From JBPOHE01 sp052035915 (GTDB lineage: Bacteria; Pseudomonadota; Gammaproteobacteria; Chromatiales; Chromatiaceae): a DNA stretch of 45,272 nt. Both the position numbers and the translations under genes were made by a program. Of the stretch, positions 8,841 through 18,064 are shown in pieces (the stretch's first letter is position 1; each line of letters starts with the position of its first letter). Under the pieces are notes generated by a model. It did no database searches. It was not told where the DNA came from and worked only from the letters and a program-made list of their open reading frames with translations. The DNA lies in assembly GCA_052035915.1 (NCBI GenBank), contig JBPOHE010000079.1:1-45272 (forward strand), read 5' to 3'.

Positions 8841-9183
8841 TCGATATCCCTTAGCTGGTCTGGAGTTTGTTTTTGTCGACAGGGGGCTTGTGGAGAAGGA
8901 CAAGCTCGTAGGAGGCGGTGAGGTACGAACTGCAATCCTGCCCGCCCGGACAAATAGAAATCTGATTAGCGAGTTCTCAGCCAACTCGTCATACCGGCAA
9001 GGAAGCCGGTATCCAGAGGCTAGGATGACCATCGAAGGTAGCGCTCATGGCTCTGGATTCCGGCTTCCCGGCCGGAATGACGGCACGTTTCTTTCTAGCT
9101 AAAATTATATGCTGATCAGAAGCGGAAATGTTGTATCTGACCCCGTTTCCGCCTTCGGCGCAATGCGCTTCGCTCCCGTCGAC
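8841..9183. other. Gene-free stretch between the pigment and polysaccharide loci
   Basis: Converging genes end on both sides, so no promoter is required here. The only clear structure is the 96-bp imperfect palindrome at 8987-9082. Base composition changes abruptly at about 9180, from GC-rich on the left to AT-rich on the right. No convincing small gene was seen. Confidence 0.6.
8987..9082. repeat. Imperfect 32-bp inverted repeat (intergenic palindromic element)
   Basis: The left arm 8987-9018 (CGTCATACCGGCAAGGAAGC...) and the right arm 9051-9082 are reverse complements at 28 of 32 positions, separated by a 32-base spacer. The pattern, GTCAT(A/T)CCGGC followed by GGAAGCCGG and ATCCAG, is a common type of dispersed intergenic palindrome in proteobacteria. 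It could fold into a long hairpin in RNA from either side and may act as a terminator or transcript stabiliser between the two converging operons. No second copy was found in this window. Confidence 0.8.
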
Positions 9184-10467
9184 TTAAAAAACTGATTTAG
9201 CATTATTCAAGAATGCGAGAAAATCCTGGTAATGATAATTAACATTCAGGAAGTCACGTATATATAGATTTCTGTTTTTCTCCAAAATCGCAAGATTTGT
9301 CTTGTTTAGTATGATATCGAAAATAGCCTTAGCCATGTCCGATGGGGTCTCAGCTATAATACATGCGTGTTTTGCCGATCCATGCATGCCCTCAATTCCT
9401 TTCTCGGTTGTGATCAATACTTTTCCCAGAGACAAGGCTTCAACCGTTTTGATTTTAAGGCCGGTTCCAACCCAGGCGGGGTTAATAACAACATCCGCAG
9501 CATTATATAGATATCCAGGATTCTGAACATAACCCATTGGGACGATTCGATCAGTATGTTCGTAGCGACCTAGATCGATGGCCTTGCAAACGTTACCTGC
9601 AATAATAAGTCTAACATCGTATCCATTCGGTATTACCTCACTGACCAGATACGGCCATCCCTCCATCAAGAATCGGTCAATACCATTAATATTTGGTTCG
9701 TTAATGCCTCCAATATAAAATATGGTGAAGTGGCTTTGAGCGCACAGGGTCTCTTGACTCGGTCCGCCATGAGCGGGTTGCTTTGACTGTTGTATATCTG
9801 AAAATGTTGTCATGCCTATGGTAAAAACGGGTCGCTCGGGAACCATTTGGCGTATCACCATTTCTTCGTCGCGCTGAATTGCAATCAAGGCGTCGAAGTA
9901 ACGAAATATTTTCTGTTCCCTCTGGTAATCGATCTCCAAAGGAAATACGGCACCGGTCTTGGCGACTTCATCCCTTCTCCTGTGCATGATGTCGTGAGTA
10001 TCAAGAACTTTGATCGTTGATTTCGGCAAAGTGAGGATGGCTTGATACATCCAGACATATTCGACGATTACGGCGTCGATCTTTTCTTTGTTGACGAGCT
10101 GAGCCGTATAGTGTTCCATCCCGGGCGGATAAAGTTTCCAGAAATCCTTGGCTTGTGGATTAAGCGTTTTGCCGACTACTGAGGTAATAATATTGTCGAT
10201 GGATGGCAGTCTGCTCTCGGCCAATATGTCGTCGAAATAGCGCTTCGCGACACGAATATAATTAACAAACGAGCGTTCCCAGTAAAAGTAAACATGCGCA
10301 TTAAAGTTGCGTACCATAAACAATGAGCTTTTGTCCGGCAAACCCCCTACCAGTAGCGATACTTTATGCCCGGAATCAGCGAGAATAGTGCAAAGTTCTA
10401 AAACCCGTTTATCGGCCCCTGAGCGTACTGGATAAGGCAGCTTATGATATATAACGAGAATGTGCAT
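9184..10467 (-). CDS. GT4-like glycosyltransferase (GT-B fold)
   Basis: 427 residues. The N-terminus (HILVIYHKLPYPVRSGADKR) is the acceptor-side start of GT-B family 1/4 enzymes. The C-terminal donor domain has FYIGGINEPNINGIDRF, then NPAWVGTGLKIKTVEALSLG, which carries the glutamate of the nucleotide-sugar site. It should transfer a sugar from an activated donor in the cytoplasm. It is the last gene of the polysaccharide operon and is AT-rich, unlike genes outside the locus. The 7-base gap to the upstream glycosyltransferase suggests co-transcription. Linkage and sugar are unknown. Confidence 0.85.
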   Translation of the reverse strand: MHILVIYHKLPYPVRSGADKRVLELCTILADSGHKVSLLVGGLPDKSSLFMVRNFNAHVYFYWERSFVNYIRVAKRYFDDILAESRLPSIDNIITSVVGKTLNPQAKDFWKLYPPGMEHYTAQLVNKEKIDAVIVEYVWMYQAILTLPKSTIKVLDTHDIMHRRRDEVAKTGAVFPLEIDYQREQKIFRYFDALIAIQRDEEMVIRQMVPERPVFTIGMTTFSDIQQSKQPAHGGPSQETLCAQSHFTIFYIGGINEPNINGIDRFLMEGWPYLVSEVIPNGYDVRLIIAGNVCKAIDLGRYEHTDRIVPMGYVQNPGYLYNAADVVINPAWVGTGLKIKTVEALSLGKVLITTEKGIEGMHGSAKHACIIAETPSDMAKAIFDIILNKTNLAILEKNRNLYIRDFLNVNYHYQDFLAFLNNAKSVF

Positions 10468-10474
10468 GTATGGT

Positions 10475-11443
10475 TTAGGATAGACGTCCTAGCAAGCCAG
10501 AGAAAAAGCCTTTTAGTGGCAGCAGACTATCGCTCATTGAATAACCTTGACGCCTATACCTCCCATAATGTCTTGCAGCCGATACGCCTTGAATAAAGAT
10601 TGTGACGCAGATACGAGTCCAAAGGAATTTCCGATCCTTGGCGTATTGGGGAACGGTGTGTAACAAAAAATAAATAAAATTTCTACAGCCGTAATACTTC
10701 TTGCTTGGCGTAGGTTTTCCGGGGGATGGATCTTGGTGTAGGATTTCAGTGGCGTGAGCCAGTATCAGTGAACCAAGGCAGGCAATTCTAAAGGTAAAGT
10801 CCAAATCGTCAACCCATATAAAAAATCTTTCATTGGGGAAGCCGCATGTGGCAAAGCATGAGCGATGGAAAATGGGCCCCACAAATGCGTTGCCATCAAT
10901 ATCAGAAATCGCACCACCAGACTGGGGAATAAAATATTGCTGAATAAACAGTCTATTGAGGCGCTTGTGTTGATAATATTCCGGCTCCTTGGATGAAAAA
11001 TTAATCACCCTTGGACATACACCAAGAATATGCGAGGTATCGCGAGAGGCGGCCACTTCCAATAAGCTGGCAAGGGTGTCTGGCAAGGCGATAGCATCAT
11101 CGTCCATTACCCAGATCCATTGGTATCCTTCATTGAAAGCGATCTTCATTCCTTGTGAAAATCCGCCAGCTCCACCGGTATTACTGGTTAATGAAATAGT
11201 CCGAACCTTGGGATGGGCTGAAATACCTTCGACTTCCAGAAGTGCGAGAGTTCCGTCGGTACAGTTATTATCAATTATAAATATGCAGTCGATGGGATGT
11301 GACTGGACGAGCAAACTTCTTACGCATTGCAGCAATAAGTCTTTGCGGTTATAGGTAACAACGATTGTTGCCACTAATTTGCTATCTAAAGTCATCGCCG
11401 GTGTCGTTGAATGCAAATTATCGAAAGCCAGTGAATCCTTCAA
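10475..11443 (-). CDS. Family 2 glycosyltransferase, GlfT/rhamnosyltransferase-like
   Basis: 322 residues. The GT-A motif set is clear: VATIVVTYNRKDLL at the start, FIIDNNCTDGT, then WIWVMDDDAI with the metal-binding acidic cluster. The WVMDDD form and the later WVDDLDFTFR segment are typical of galactofuranosyl- or rhamnosyltransferase-like members of family 2. The residues before TLDSKLVATIV are poorly conserved, so a later start is possible. AT-rich composition. It belongs to the same - strand run as its neighbours and should add one sugar of the repeat unit; the donor is not identifiable. Confidence 0.85.
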   Translation of the reverse strand: MKDSLAFDNLHSTTPAMTLDSKLVATIVVTYNRKDLLLQCVRSLLVQSHPIDCIFIIDNNCTDGTLALLEVEGISAHPKVRTISLTSNTGGAGGFSQGMKIAFNEGYQWIWVMDDDAIALPDTLASLLEVAASRDTSHILGVCPRVINFSSKEPEYYQHKRLNRLFIQQYFIPQSGGAISDIDGNAFVGPIFHRSCFATCGFPNERFFIWVDDLDFTFRIACLGSLILAHATEILHQDPSPGKPTPSKKYYGCRNFIYFLLHTVPQYAKDRKFLWTRICVTIFIQGVSAARHYGRYRRQGYSMSDSLLPLKGFFSGLLGRLS

Positions 11444-11496
11444 TAAAAATCATTATTGAATTACTGGCTTTGCATATATTGTTAATGCCGAACAAG

Positions 11497-12528
11497 CTAC
11501 TCTATAAATTCGGGCCAAGGAATCCCGGTTTGATCGATAAGCTTGCGTAGGCGATGAAATTGGATCGCTTCTGGCTTACAGAATCTAGGTAGGCAGAAGA
11601 TAATCCAATACCACGCCTCCTTCTTGCCATACAATAATTCCCTCAACAAAAAGTAAATTTTATTTTGGATTGCCCCGGATTCTCTTTTCAAAAACAGAAA
11701 TTCCTGCTCTTCATAAAATTGGCCAAATTGCCGAATTGCCGAATTAGACATCTTTATTTTTGCTAAAGTATTCGTGGTGCGAAGCACATCAACCACCATT
11801 TGCTTCAACTGCCTTCGATTGTGGCTGTTTTCCGTGGTATCGGTCGCTTGCGCAGGATGGAGCCGCCATGAGGCGAGGTTAAAGGGGACATAAACAACAT
11901 TCGCTGACAATCCAGCTCTCATGCCCCATTCAAAATCTGCGATAGAGCCATAATCGGTGCGAAAGAGACCTATTTGATCGAACAATTCTCTTCTAATCAA
12001 TAACTGGGTTACTGAGGTATAAATAGTCTGAAGAGCACAATGTAACAAGCCGTCGAGCGGGGCGCGACGGATATGAATTCTATCCAACCAATCGTTAGCG
12101 AATCTTCCAAAGGTAAATCTTTTCCAGTCTAGGTTGGGATCAATCTCGCCATCGGCTTGGATAATATCCAATCGACACTGGCATAGTCCGCAATCGGGAT
12201 GTGCCCGGAGGGCTGCAACCATTTTTTCCAGGCAATCCGATCGCATTGTATCATCGCTTGTGGCTATATAAACAAATTGCCCTTGAGCACGTCGTATGGC
12301 ATCGTTCCAGCCAGCATAAAGACCTTTGTTTGGACCCTTGAATAAATGGATCCTTGAATTTTCGCGCGCGATATCAACAAAATATTCCCAACTGCCATCT
12401 GACGAAGAATCATCGACTATGACAAGTTCCCAATCAGTAAATGTCTGAGAGAATATGCTGCGAATGCGCTCGTCCAAGAAAAGCCTTGTGTTTTTGCATG
12501 GCAGGCAAATTGAGACCAAAGGAGGCAT
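11497..12528 (-). CDS. Family 2 glycosyltransferase
   Basis: 343 residues. The N-terminal GT-A domain shows LVSICLPCKNTRLFLDER, LVIVDDSSSDGSWEYF and IATSDDTMRSD, the last being the DxD-type site. The C-terminal third is not recognised. The second residue context (MPPLVSI) fits a natural start. AT-rich, with 53 bases to the next gene in the run. Likely one of several transferases building the polysaccharide carried by the Wzm/Wzt exporter. Confidence 0.85.
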   Translation of the reverse strand: MPPLVSICLPCKNTRLFLDERIRSIFSQTFTDWELVIVDDSSSDGSWEYFVDIARENSRIHLFKGPNKGLYAGWNDAIRRAQGQFVYIATSDDTMRSDCLEKMVAALRAHPDCGLCQCRLDIIQADGEIDPNLDWKRFTFGRFANDWLDRIHIRRAPLDGLLHCALQTIYTSVTQLLIRRELFDQIGLFRTDYGSIADFEWGMRAGLSANVVYVPFNLASWRLHPAQATDTTENSHNRRQLKQMVVDVLRTTNTLAKIKMSNSAIRQFGQFYEEQEFLFLKRESGAIQNKIYFLLRELLYGKKEAWYWIIFCLPRFCKPEAIQFHRLRKLIDQTGIPWPEFIE

Positions 12529-12569
12529 GCGGTGGGATGCTAAATATTGTTGTGAATGAGTATCCTATG

Positions 12570-13523
12570 CTAATGGATACTTTTCAGGTATTGTAAAACA
12601 CGCTTTAGTATATCAACGGTTATTATTCTTGTGATATATAAATGGGGTTGTTTGTCAGAGTGGCGAGCAATTGAAAGCGCGGTTTTGCATGTCCTAAAAA
12701 AGCGAGCTAATTTTTTTGGTGAATAGGGAAGCTGTATCCCCTCAATTAGTAACCTAGTCATACCACATGCCAGTATGTTGAGGTCAGCATTTGCGATATG
12801 GTATGGACCTGGCCTTGTGGCGACATCGAGAAATGTCTGCAGATCATTTTCAAGCCTGGAGTTGATTCTGGCTGTTGCTGTCACCGAATGAGAGTGTATT
12901 CGATATATCGCCAATGGATGTGAAATAAGCCTTGCTTTCCAGCCCTGTAGCGCCCTAAGAATAAATTCCCAATCGTGAATCTGATAAAGCGATGTTAGTG
13001 GTGGTGGTGTATTAAGTATCGCTTCTCTGCGAATGGCCGTTCCCGGCATGCGAAAAAAGAAACGATATAATAAACGCTCCCTGAAGGCTGATGCCTCTAA
13101 TGTTGTATCCGAATCTACTAAGCATTCGACTTTATCAAGATCGCCATGGCGCAGGAATGCTGATGTGGCTACAAAACCTATGCCTGGATCCGACAGGAAG
13201 GCCGAGAAAACTGCATCAAGAAAACCAGGAAGTTGATAATCGTCGGCATCCAATTTGCACAAATATGTGCCTTTTGCTTGAGCCAATCCAAACGCCCAGG
13301 CTTCAGCGGCGCCAAGGTTCTGATCGAGACGATAGTACTTTATTGATTCTCCATAAGAGGCGACAACATCAAAGGTATTATCCGAGCTTGCATCGTCAAC
13401 GACAATGATCTCGAATGAATGAAAATTCTGGTTTAGGATGCTATCGATTGCGCCTGGCAAATAATGCCCATAGTTGTGACAAGTAATAATAATTGAAAAG
13501 ACAGGGTTGGATATATCAAACAT
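12570..13523 (-). CDS. Family 2 glycosyltransferase
   Basis: 317 residues. GT-A features are FSIIITCHNYGHYLPGAIDS, IIVVDDASSDNT and CKLDADDYQLPG. The region after residue 220 is helical and basic and not assigned. AT-rich. It lies 41 bases upstream of the next glycosyltransferase gene and 163 bases downstream of the large two-domain gene; that gap is AT-rich and shows no gene. Sugar specificity cannot be inferred. Confidence 0.85.
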   Translation of the reverse strand: MFDISNPVFSIIITCHNYGHYLPGAIDSILNQNFHSFEIIVVDDASSDNTFDVVASYGESIKYYRLDQNLGAAEAWAFGLAQAKGTYLCKLDADDYQLPGFLDAVFSAFLSDPGIGFVATSAFLRHGDLDKVECLVDSDTTLEASAFRERLLYRFFFRMPGTAIRREAILNTPPPLTSLYQIHDWEFILRALQGWKARLISHPLAIYRIHSHSVTATARINSRLENDLQTFLDVATRPGPYHIANADLNILACGMTRLLIEGIQLPYSPKKLARFFRTCKTALSIARHSDKQPHLYITRIITVDILKRVLQYLKSIH

Positions 13524-13686
13524 CGACTACAATCTTAAAGTCATAATTATTGACACTCTTGTTCTATTCCAAATTGTTCAAATTATGACTTATGGCTCTA
13601 AGCGCCAAGCAGGGCGCAGGGAGACAATTAATCATACTGGCATTCATATATTGCACAGAAATATATCAAGAAATTGATCGGCTTTA

Positions 13687-16293
13687 TCAGTCACTCATCA
13701 AATGTTCTTTTGTATGTTGCGTAAAATACAATATTCTTTCGTTAAAATGTTTTCGATATTGACGATATGGGCTAGGCAAATCCAAAACAATTAAACATGC
13801 CAATAGTATATCAAGAACAATGTATCTTACTGAATTAAAGGGACTTGCAATGCTGAGGTTTTCGCGAAAGTGGTATTTGATATTTTTTTTTAGGAGATTC
13901 GCCAAAGATCGCCAAGGTTGTTTTCTAGCTATAAAACACACAGACCGATAAAAATGATAAGAGTCCATGATGTTTATAGGGAGACTGCGATTGATATGTG
14001 ATAAATGGCTTGCAAGGAAGTCATTTACGGCCACTGTACGAATAATTATTTCAACTCTCGTCCATATTAGGTCTTTGCGTGACACCGCGAATCCGTTTGA
14101 ATCATGATATCTATAACTACCTAATGATTCTTTGATTACTCCAGTTGGGGCGTGGCAGATTGAGCCGTATGCAATCAGATTATCGGCACAGATTTTCCAA
14201 TCTTCAGTGGGAAGAGGTAGCAACTTCTTGGCGATGGACGACAGTAAACTCATACCTGATGTTGGACTAAACACCCACGGGAGCCCGCGCTCAAATAAAA
14301 ACAAAAACAAATCTCCCTGCAGCAGATCGATGTTGTTTAGTTGGGCATAGCTTTTATTGCTGATTATTTCTCCATTCGAATCAATAACCTTCAAGTCATG
14401 GCATACCAAGCCCCATGGTGCTTCCATGAATTTTTCGACAACCTTGGCGACCTTATTGGGAGACCACAAATCGTCTGAATCCAGAAAACAAATAATTTCC
14501 CCTCGCGCTTCCATGATACCCGTGGCAAAGGCCGATGCCTGTCCACCATTTTCCTTATATATAATTCGTATGAGATGTTTGTAACGATCCAATATACTGC
14601 GCGACTCATCAGTGGAGCCGTCATCAATCACCAGAATTTCAATCGGTTTCCAAGTCTGAGCCAGTACACTATCAATTGTTCGCGGAAGATAGCGTCCATA
14701 ATTGTAATTACATATTAGAGCGGTAACCAATGGTTTATTGCTGGCTATCCTGTGCTCCGCATAATCAATATCATAATTCAAGTAAATTGGTCTGACGATT
14801 TGCAATGATTGGTTTTTAAGGATAGCGAATGCAAGCGTACGCAGGAGTGAGGCAAGGGTTGAGGATGTTGTTTTGTAGTGGGCCAAGGCGTTCAGCATGG
14901 AACCAAGAATTGGTAAAGGATCTATTTTTTTTCCCTTAAACAACCCATCACAAACATCTAGCCCTTTAAAGTAAAGAAACCGCTCTCCCCTGGTCTTGTG
15001 GTAATGGCCATAAATCAACGCCCCTTCCATGGGTTTGGGTTCGAGTTCATTTATGTGTAAAAGCTGCATAACTTCCTTATGACTACCAGGATTGTAGGTG
15101 GCAGCAAGATTCCTATAAAAACTCATCCCAGCAAGAATTGATGGTTTCCTCCAAAAAGTGGCCTCAATCCCTACGCTGGAACCGAACGTAAGAATGCGAT
15201 CCGCCGCATTTAGCAATGCATAAGAATCAATCGGACTATCTGCGGGAATGATTGTCAGGCATTTGCTTTCCAGATCATAGAGGCGATCCATAGACTTATT
15301 TTGCACATTCCGCAAATTGGGGTGAACGCGCAGATACACATGAATGCTGTTATCGCAGGATAGATCGGCAATAATCCGCTTCAAACCTTCCAATTGAGAA
15401 CCATACAATGGATTCTTCCACGAGTCCCCGATGGCTACAAATTCATCCTCAGAACTAATGTAAATCACAATATTACGTTTATTGTTGTCCCAGTTCTGCG
15501 GGAGACATTCCTTTTTCTGCTCGCTGGTAAAAGAGATCCAGTTTTGTTTCTGGCCCATGGATCTTTCAATATAGAATCGAGAACCAATTTCGTTGCGAGA
15601 CAACTTATCAGCCGAATCCCATGACTTTAGAATGAGGTTGTCATTGTGTTCGATATTATGGGGCAGCACATTTGGGTAGAGTTGAAAATGATTCAGATCA
15701 CAGCCGCGATCGTGCGTATAGCATGTAATACCTTCATCCTGGCATGCCCTGAAGGCTGCTCTAAGTATGGCAAAACGTCCATTAAAAACATACGCCCTAT
15801 CAAAAGCCTCCTCCTGAATGTAATTTCTTACCGAGTAGTAAACTGTGATAGACGATATGAAAAGTGCCCGCATCAATGCAAGCACCTCCGGGTCATGAAA
15901 ATCCGGATCGGGATCGCGTAGCAGAGAAACCAGTGAAGACAGCACGCCCCAGCCAATATCGAATCCATCGAGCTTATATTGTATTAGTGATTCCTTGGAA
16001 TCAAATTCTATCCTCAAGGAACGGAGCTCAGAACGATTTGACGAGGTTAGCTTCAATAAAGGTTCAACAATCGGATTCCCACTCAGAAGGCTGAGCCCTC
16101 TCTTTCTCCTTCCAACACAACGAAGGCATAAATCCAGATCGTGTTTGTTGTTGATATCGCATGCCTGGAGAAAGGCATTGCATGCCAGATAAACGACTTC
16201 ATCGCCAGCATTGATGTGACGCTGGGCGATCTCCAGATCCGTTTCAAGATGTGGCGTCCAAAGAGCGTAAGGGGCAACCAGTAGGATCTTCAT
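13687..16293 (-). CDS. Two-domain glycosyltransferase: KpsS-like N-terminus plus GT2 C-terminus
   Basis: 868 residues, much longer than the neighbouring single-domain transferases. The N-terminal 500 or so residues look like a capsule-synthesis/surface-carbohydrate GT-B domain: a YLRVHPN segment, then DSYALLNAADRILTFGS with VGIEATFWRKPS, the pattern of KpsC/KpsS-like transferases. From about residue 535 a complete GT2 domain follows (TALICNYNYGRYLPRTIDS, ILVIDDGSTDES, CFLDSDDLWS). KpsS-like enzymes use CMP-linked nonulosonate-type donors such as CMP-Kdo, and a KpsS1-type enzyme has been linked to pseudaminic acid transfer. This domain is therefore a candidate for the CMP-pseudaminate transferase of the locus. 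That assignment is inference. AT-rich; 224 bases without a gene separate it from pseI. Confidence 0.7.
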   Translation of the reverse strand: MKILLVAPYALWTPHLETDLEIAQRHINAGDEVVYLACNAFLQACDINNKHDLDLCLRCVGRRKRGLSLLSGNPIVEPLLKLTSSNRSELRSLRIEFDSKESLIQYKLDGFDIGWGVLSSLVSLLRDPDPDFHDPEVLALMRALFISSITVYYSVRNYIQEEAFDRAYVFNGRFAILRAAFRACQDEGITCYTHDRGCDLNHFQLYPNVLPHNIEHNDNLILKSWDSADKLSRNEIGSRFYIERSMGQKQNWISFTSEQKKECLPQNWDNNKRNIVIYISSEDEFVAIGDSWKNPLYGSQLEGLKRIIADLSCDNSIHVYLRVHPNLRNVQNKSMDRLYDLESKCLTIIPADSPIDSYALLNAADRILTFGSSVGIEATFWRKPSILAGMSFYRNLAATYNPGSHKEVMQLLHINELEPKPMEGALIYGHYHKTRGERFLYFKGLDVCDGLFKGKKIDPLPILGSMLNALAHYKTTSSTLASLLRTLAFAILKNQSLQIVRPIYLNYDIDYAEHRIASNKPLVTALICNYNYGRYLPRTIDSVLAQTWKPIEILVIDDGSTDESRSILDRYKHLIRIIYKENGGQASAFATGIMEARGEIICFLDSDDLWSPNKVAKVVEKFMEAPWGLVCHDLKVIDSNGEIISNKSYAQLNNIDLLQGDLFLFLFERGLPWVFSPTSGMSLLSSIAKKLLPLPTEDWKICADNLIAYGSICHAPTGVIKESLGSYRYHDSNGFAVSRKDLIWTRVEIIIRTVAVNDFLASHLSHINRSLPINIMDSYHFYRSVCFIARKQPWRSLANLLKKNIKYHFRENLSIASPFNSVRYIVLDILLACLIVLDLPSPYRQYRKHFNERILYFTQHTKEHLMSD

Positions 16294-16517
16294 AAAAAAC
16301 CAACGTTATTTTCCCGAACGGTTCGCATAAAGCAATATAGATACTAACCAATATAATAGTAAATCAAACATGAAAAACAACGAGAAGGCAATGCAAAATG
16401 AAACAACAAGTATCTTTGAACGATCGTGGTAGGACTTGATAATCGAAGCACACGCGGGTCACGAATGAATCCACCTCAAAAGATTGCCAAGGCTTCCGTG
16501 CCCTTCATATAGCATTA

Positions 16518-17579
16518 TCAAGCAATCACATCCCAAGTCAAAGGCGCTCCTTTTTTTATCGATATTTTGGCGCATCGGCCCAAAACAATATCGAGATATT
16601 TCGGCGCCAGACCATAACCCGGCCTGATCGCACGAATGTTTTCGTTATTGAAAACCTCGCCTGCCTGCATGTCGCGTGAGACGTATAAGCTCCGTCTGAA
16701 TGATAGCGACTTATGTTCGTCTTTTAATGGGCCGTAACTCACCTTTCCCAAGGCTTGCCATCCGCGCTCCGTTTCTGAAACTAAAGCCGCCATTTCAGCC
16801 GGTTCCATGGAAAATGCCGAGTCCACCCCGCCATCGTCTCGGCTGAGGGTGAAATGCTTTTCGATCACTGTCGCACCGAGTGCCACGCTCGTCACCGCTA
16901 CCCCTATGCCCATGGTATGATCCGAGAGCCCCACCTCGCACTGAAACAGATCACGCATGTGGGGGATTGTAAGGATATTGGTATTTTCTGCTGATGCCGG
17001 GTAGGTACTGGTGCACTTGAGCAGGATCAGGTCACGACAACCGTGCTCGCGGGCGGTGCGAACGCTTTCGTCAAGCTCGGCAACGGTGGCCATTCCTGTT
17101 GAAAGGAATATAGGTTTACCTGTGGCAGCCACTTTGCGGATCAGGGGGATATCGGTGTTCTCGAACGAAGCGATCTTGTAGCAGGGAACATCCAGGTTTT
17201 CGAGGAAGTCCACCGCCGTTTCGTCGAAAGGCGTGCTGAAGGCTATGAGTCCCAACGCCTTGGCTCGTTCGAAGATAGGTTTATGCCATTCCCATGGAGT
17301 GTAAGCCTGCTGGTAGAGCCGATAGAGAGATGTGCCCCGCCAGAGGCTGTTGGGGTCAGAGATGAAAAACTCGCCTTCCTCGATATCGAGGGTCATGGTA
17401 TCGGCGGTGTAGGTCTGGAGCTTCAGGGCGTCTACACCGGCTTTCGCCGCGGCATCGACGATGGCGAGCGCTCGTTCGAGCGACTGGTTGTGATTACCAG
17501 ACATCTCGGCGACGATAAAAGGCGGGTATTGCCGCCCAATCCGACGGCTGCTTAAGGATATGTCGTGGACCATGTTCAT
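16518..17579 (-). CDS. pseI: Pseudaminic acid synthase
   Basis: 353 residues. It belongs to the NeuB/PseI family, which condenses phosphoenolpyruvate with a six-carbon sugar (2,4-diacylamido-2,4,6-trideoxy-L-altrose for PseI) to give the nonulosonic acid. The TIM-barrel part shows IVAEMSGNHNQSLERA, KLQTYTADTMTLD and VGLSDHTMGIG; the C-terminal SAF (antifreeze-like) domain starts near RRSLYVSRDMQAGE. The early FFISDPNSLWRGTSLY segment is typical of PseI rather than NeuB. The ATG overlaps the stop of the upstream DUF3368 toxin gene (ATGA), so translation of pseI may depend on that of the toxin, an unusual arrangement. Confidence 0.9.
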   Translation of the reverse strand: MNMVHDISLSSRRIGRQYPPFIVAEMSGNHNQSLERALAIVDAAAKAGVDALKLQTYTADTMTLDIEEGEFFISDPNSLWRGTSLYRLYQQAYTPWEWHKPIFERAKALGLIAFSTPFDETAVDFLENLDVPCYKIASFENTDIPLIRKVAATGKPIFLSTGMATVAELDESVRTAREHGCRDLILLKCTSTYPASAENTNILTIPHMRDLFQCEVGLSDHTMGIGVAVTSVALGATVIEKHFTLSRDDGGVDSAFSMEPAEMAALVSETERGWQALGKVSYGPLKDEHKSLSFRRSLYVSRDMQAGEVFNNENIRAIRPGYGLAPKYLDIVLGRCAKISIKKGAPLTWDVIA

Positions 17580-18064
17580 TCACCCGCTTCGCGAACCAAA
17601 AGGTCAGACAAGCCGATATTCAGCCGAAACCCGGTATTACGTAGCGCATCCAACTGTTCTGAAAGCGATGCGATCTTTCCGGATTTCTTGGCACGGAGCA
17701 GAATACCCACTATGCCGGTCATCCTCAGATGATAGAGCCGCGCTTTTTCTCTGGCTTCGGAATCATCCAATAGGATAAGAGATGCTTCCAATTCCAAGGC
17801 GAGCGCGATAGCCTCCGCCTCGTCCCGATCAACCTCGGTGTTCAGCAACTTGACTAAGTTTCTGTTGGTTACCTGAACCACGCGCAACCAGGACGCCTGT
17901 TTGATCATGGTCACGTCGGGACGCCCTTTGCCATCAGTTATACATTCTTCATACACCGCTGATGGAATAAGCAATTCACCAAAAAAATCCGGCAACAGAT
18001 TGAGTTGATCGATTTTTGCGAGATGAATAATGGGAGAGGAATTGCTCACTACCTGTATTGGCAT
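17576..18064 (-). CDS. DUF3368 PIN-like toxin
   Basis: About 162 residues from the ATG at 18064 (MPIQVVSNSSP). The pattern VSNSSPIIHLAKI at the N-terminus, a conserved DRDEAEAIALALE acidic core and ILLDDSEAREKA followed by MTGIVGILLRAK are typical of DUF3368, a PIN-like nuclease family paired with UPF0175 antitoxins. The acidic residues in these motifs probably bind the catalytic metal. The gene overlaps the end of the antitoxin gene in another frame and its own stop overlaps the pseI start. A longer in-frame reading to 18220 exists but lacks support. It is apparently intact and sits inside the pseudaminic acid operon. Confidence 0.85.
   Translation of the reverse strand: MPIQVVSNSSPIIHLAKIDQLNLLPDFFGELLIPSAVYEECITDGKGRPDVTMIKQASWLRVVQVTNRNLVKLLNTEVDRDEAEAIALALELEASLILLDDSEAREKARLYHLRMTGIVGILLRAKKSGKIASLSEQLDALRNTGFRLNIGLSDLLVREAGE

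Noticed and set aside
7353..9032. 559-codon open frame on the - strand
   Set aside because: It runs antisense to the glycosyltransferase and antiporter genes, has low-complexity His/Gln/Asp-rich composition and no family pattern; a by-product of GC-rich codon use.
16294..16517. Possible small gene or antitoxin between the two-domain glycosyltransferase and pseI
   Set aside because: The stretch is AT-rich with short frames only and no ribosome site or family motif.
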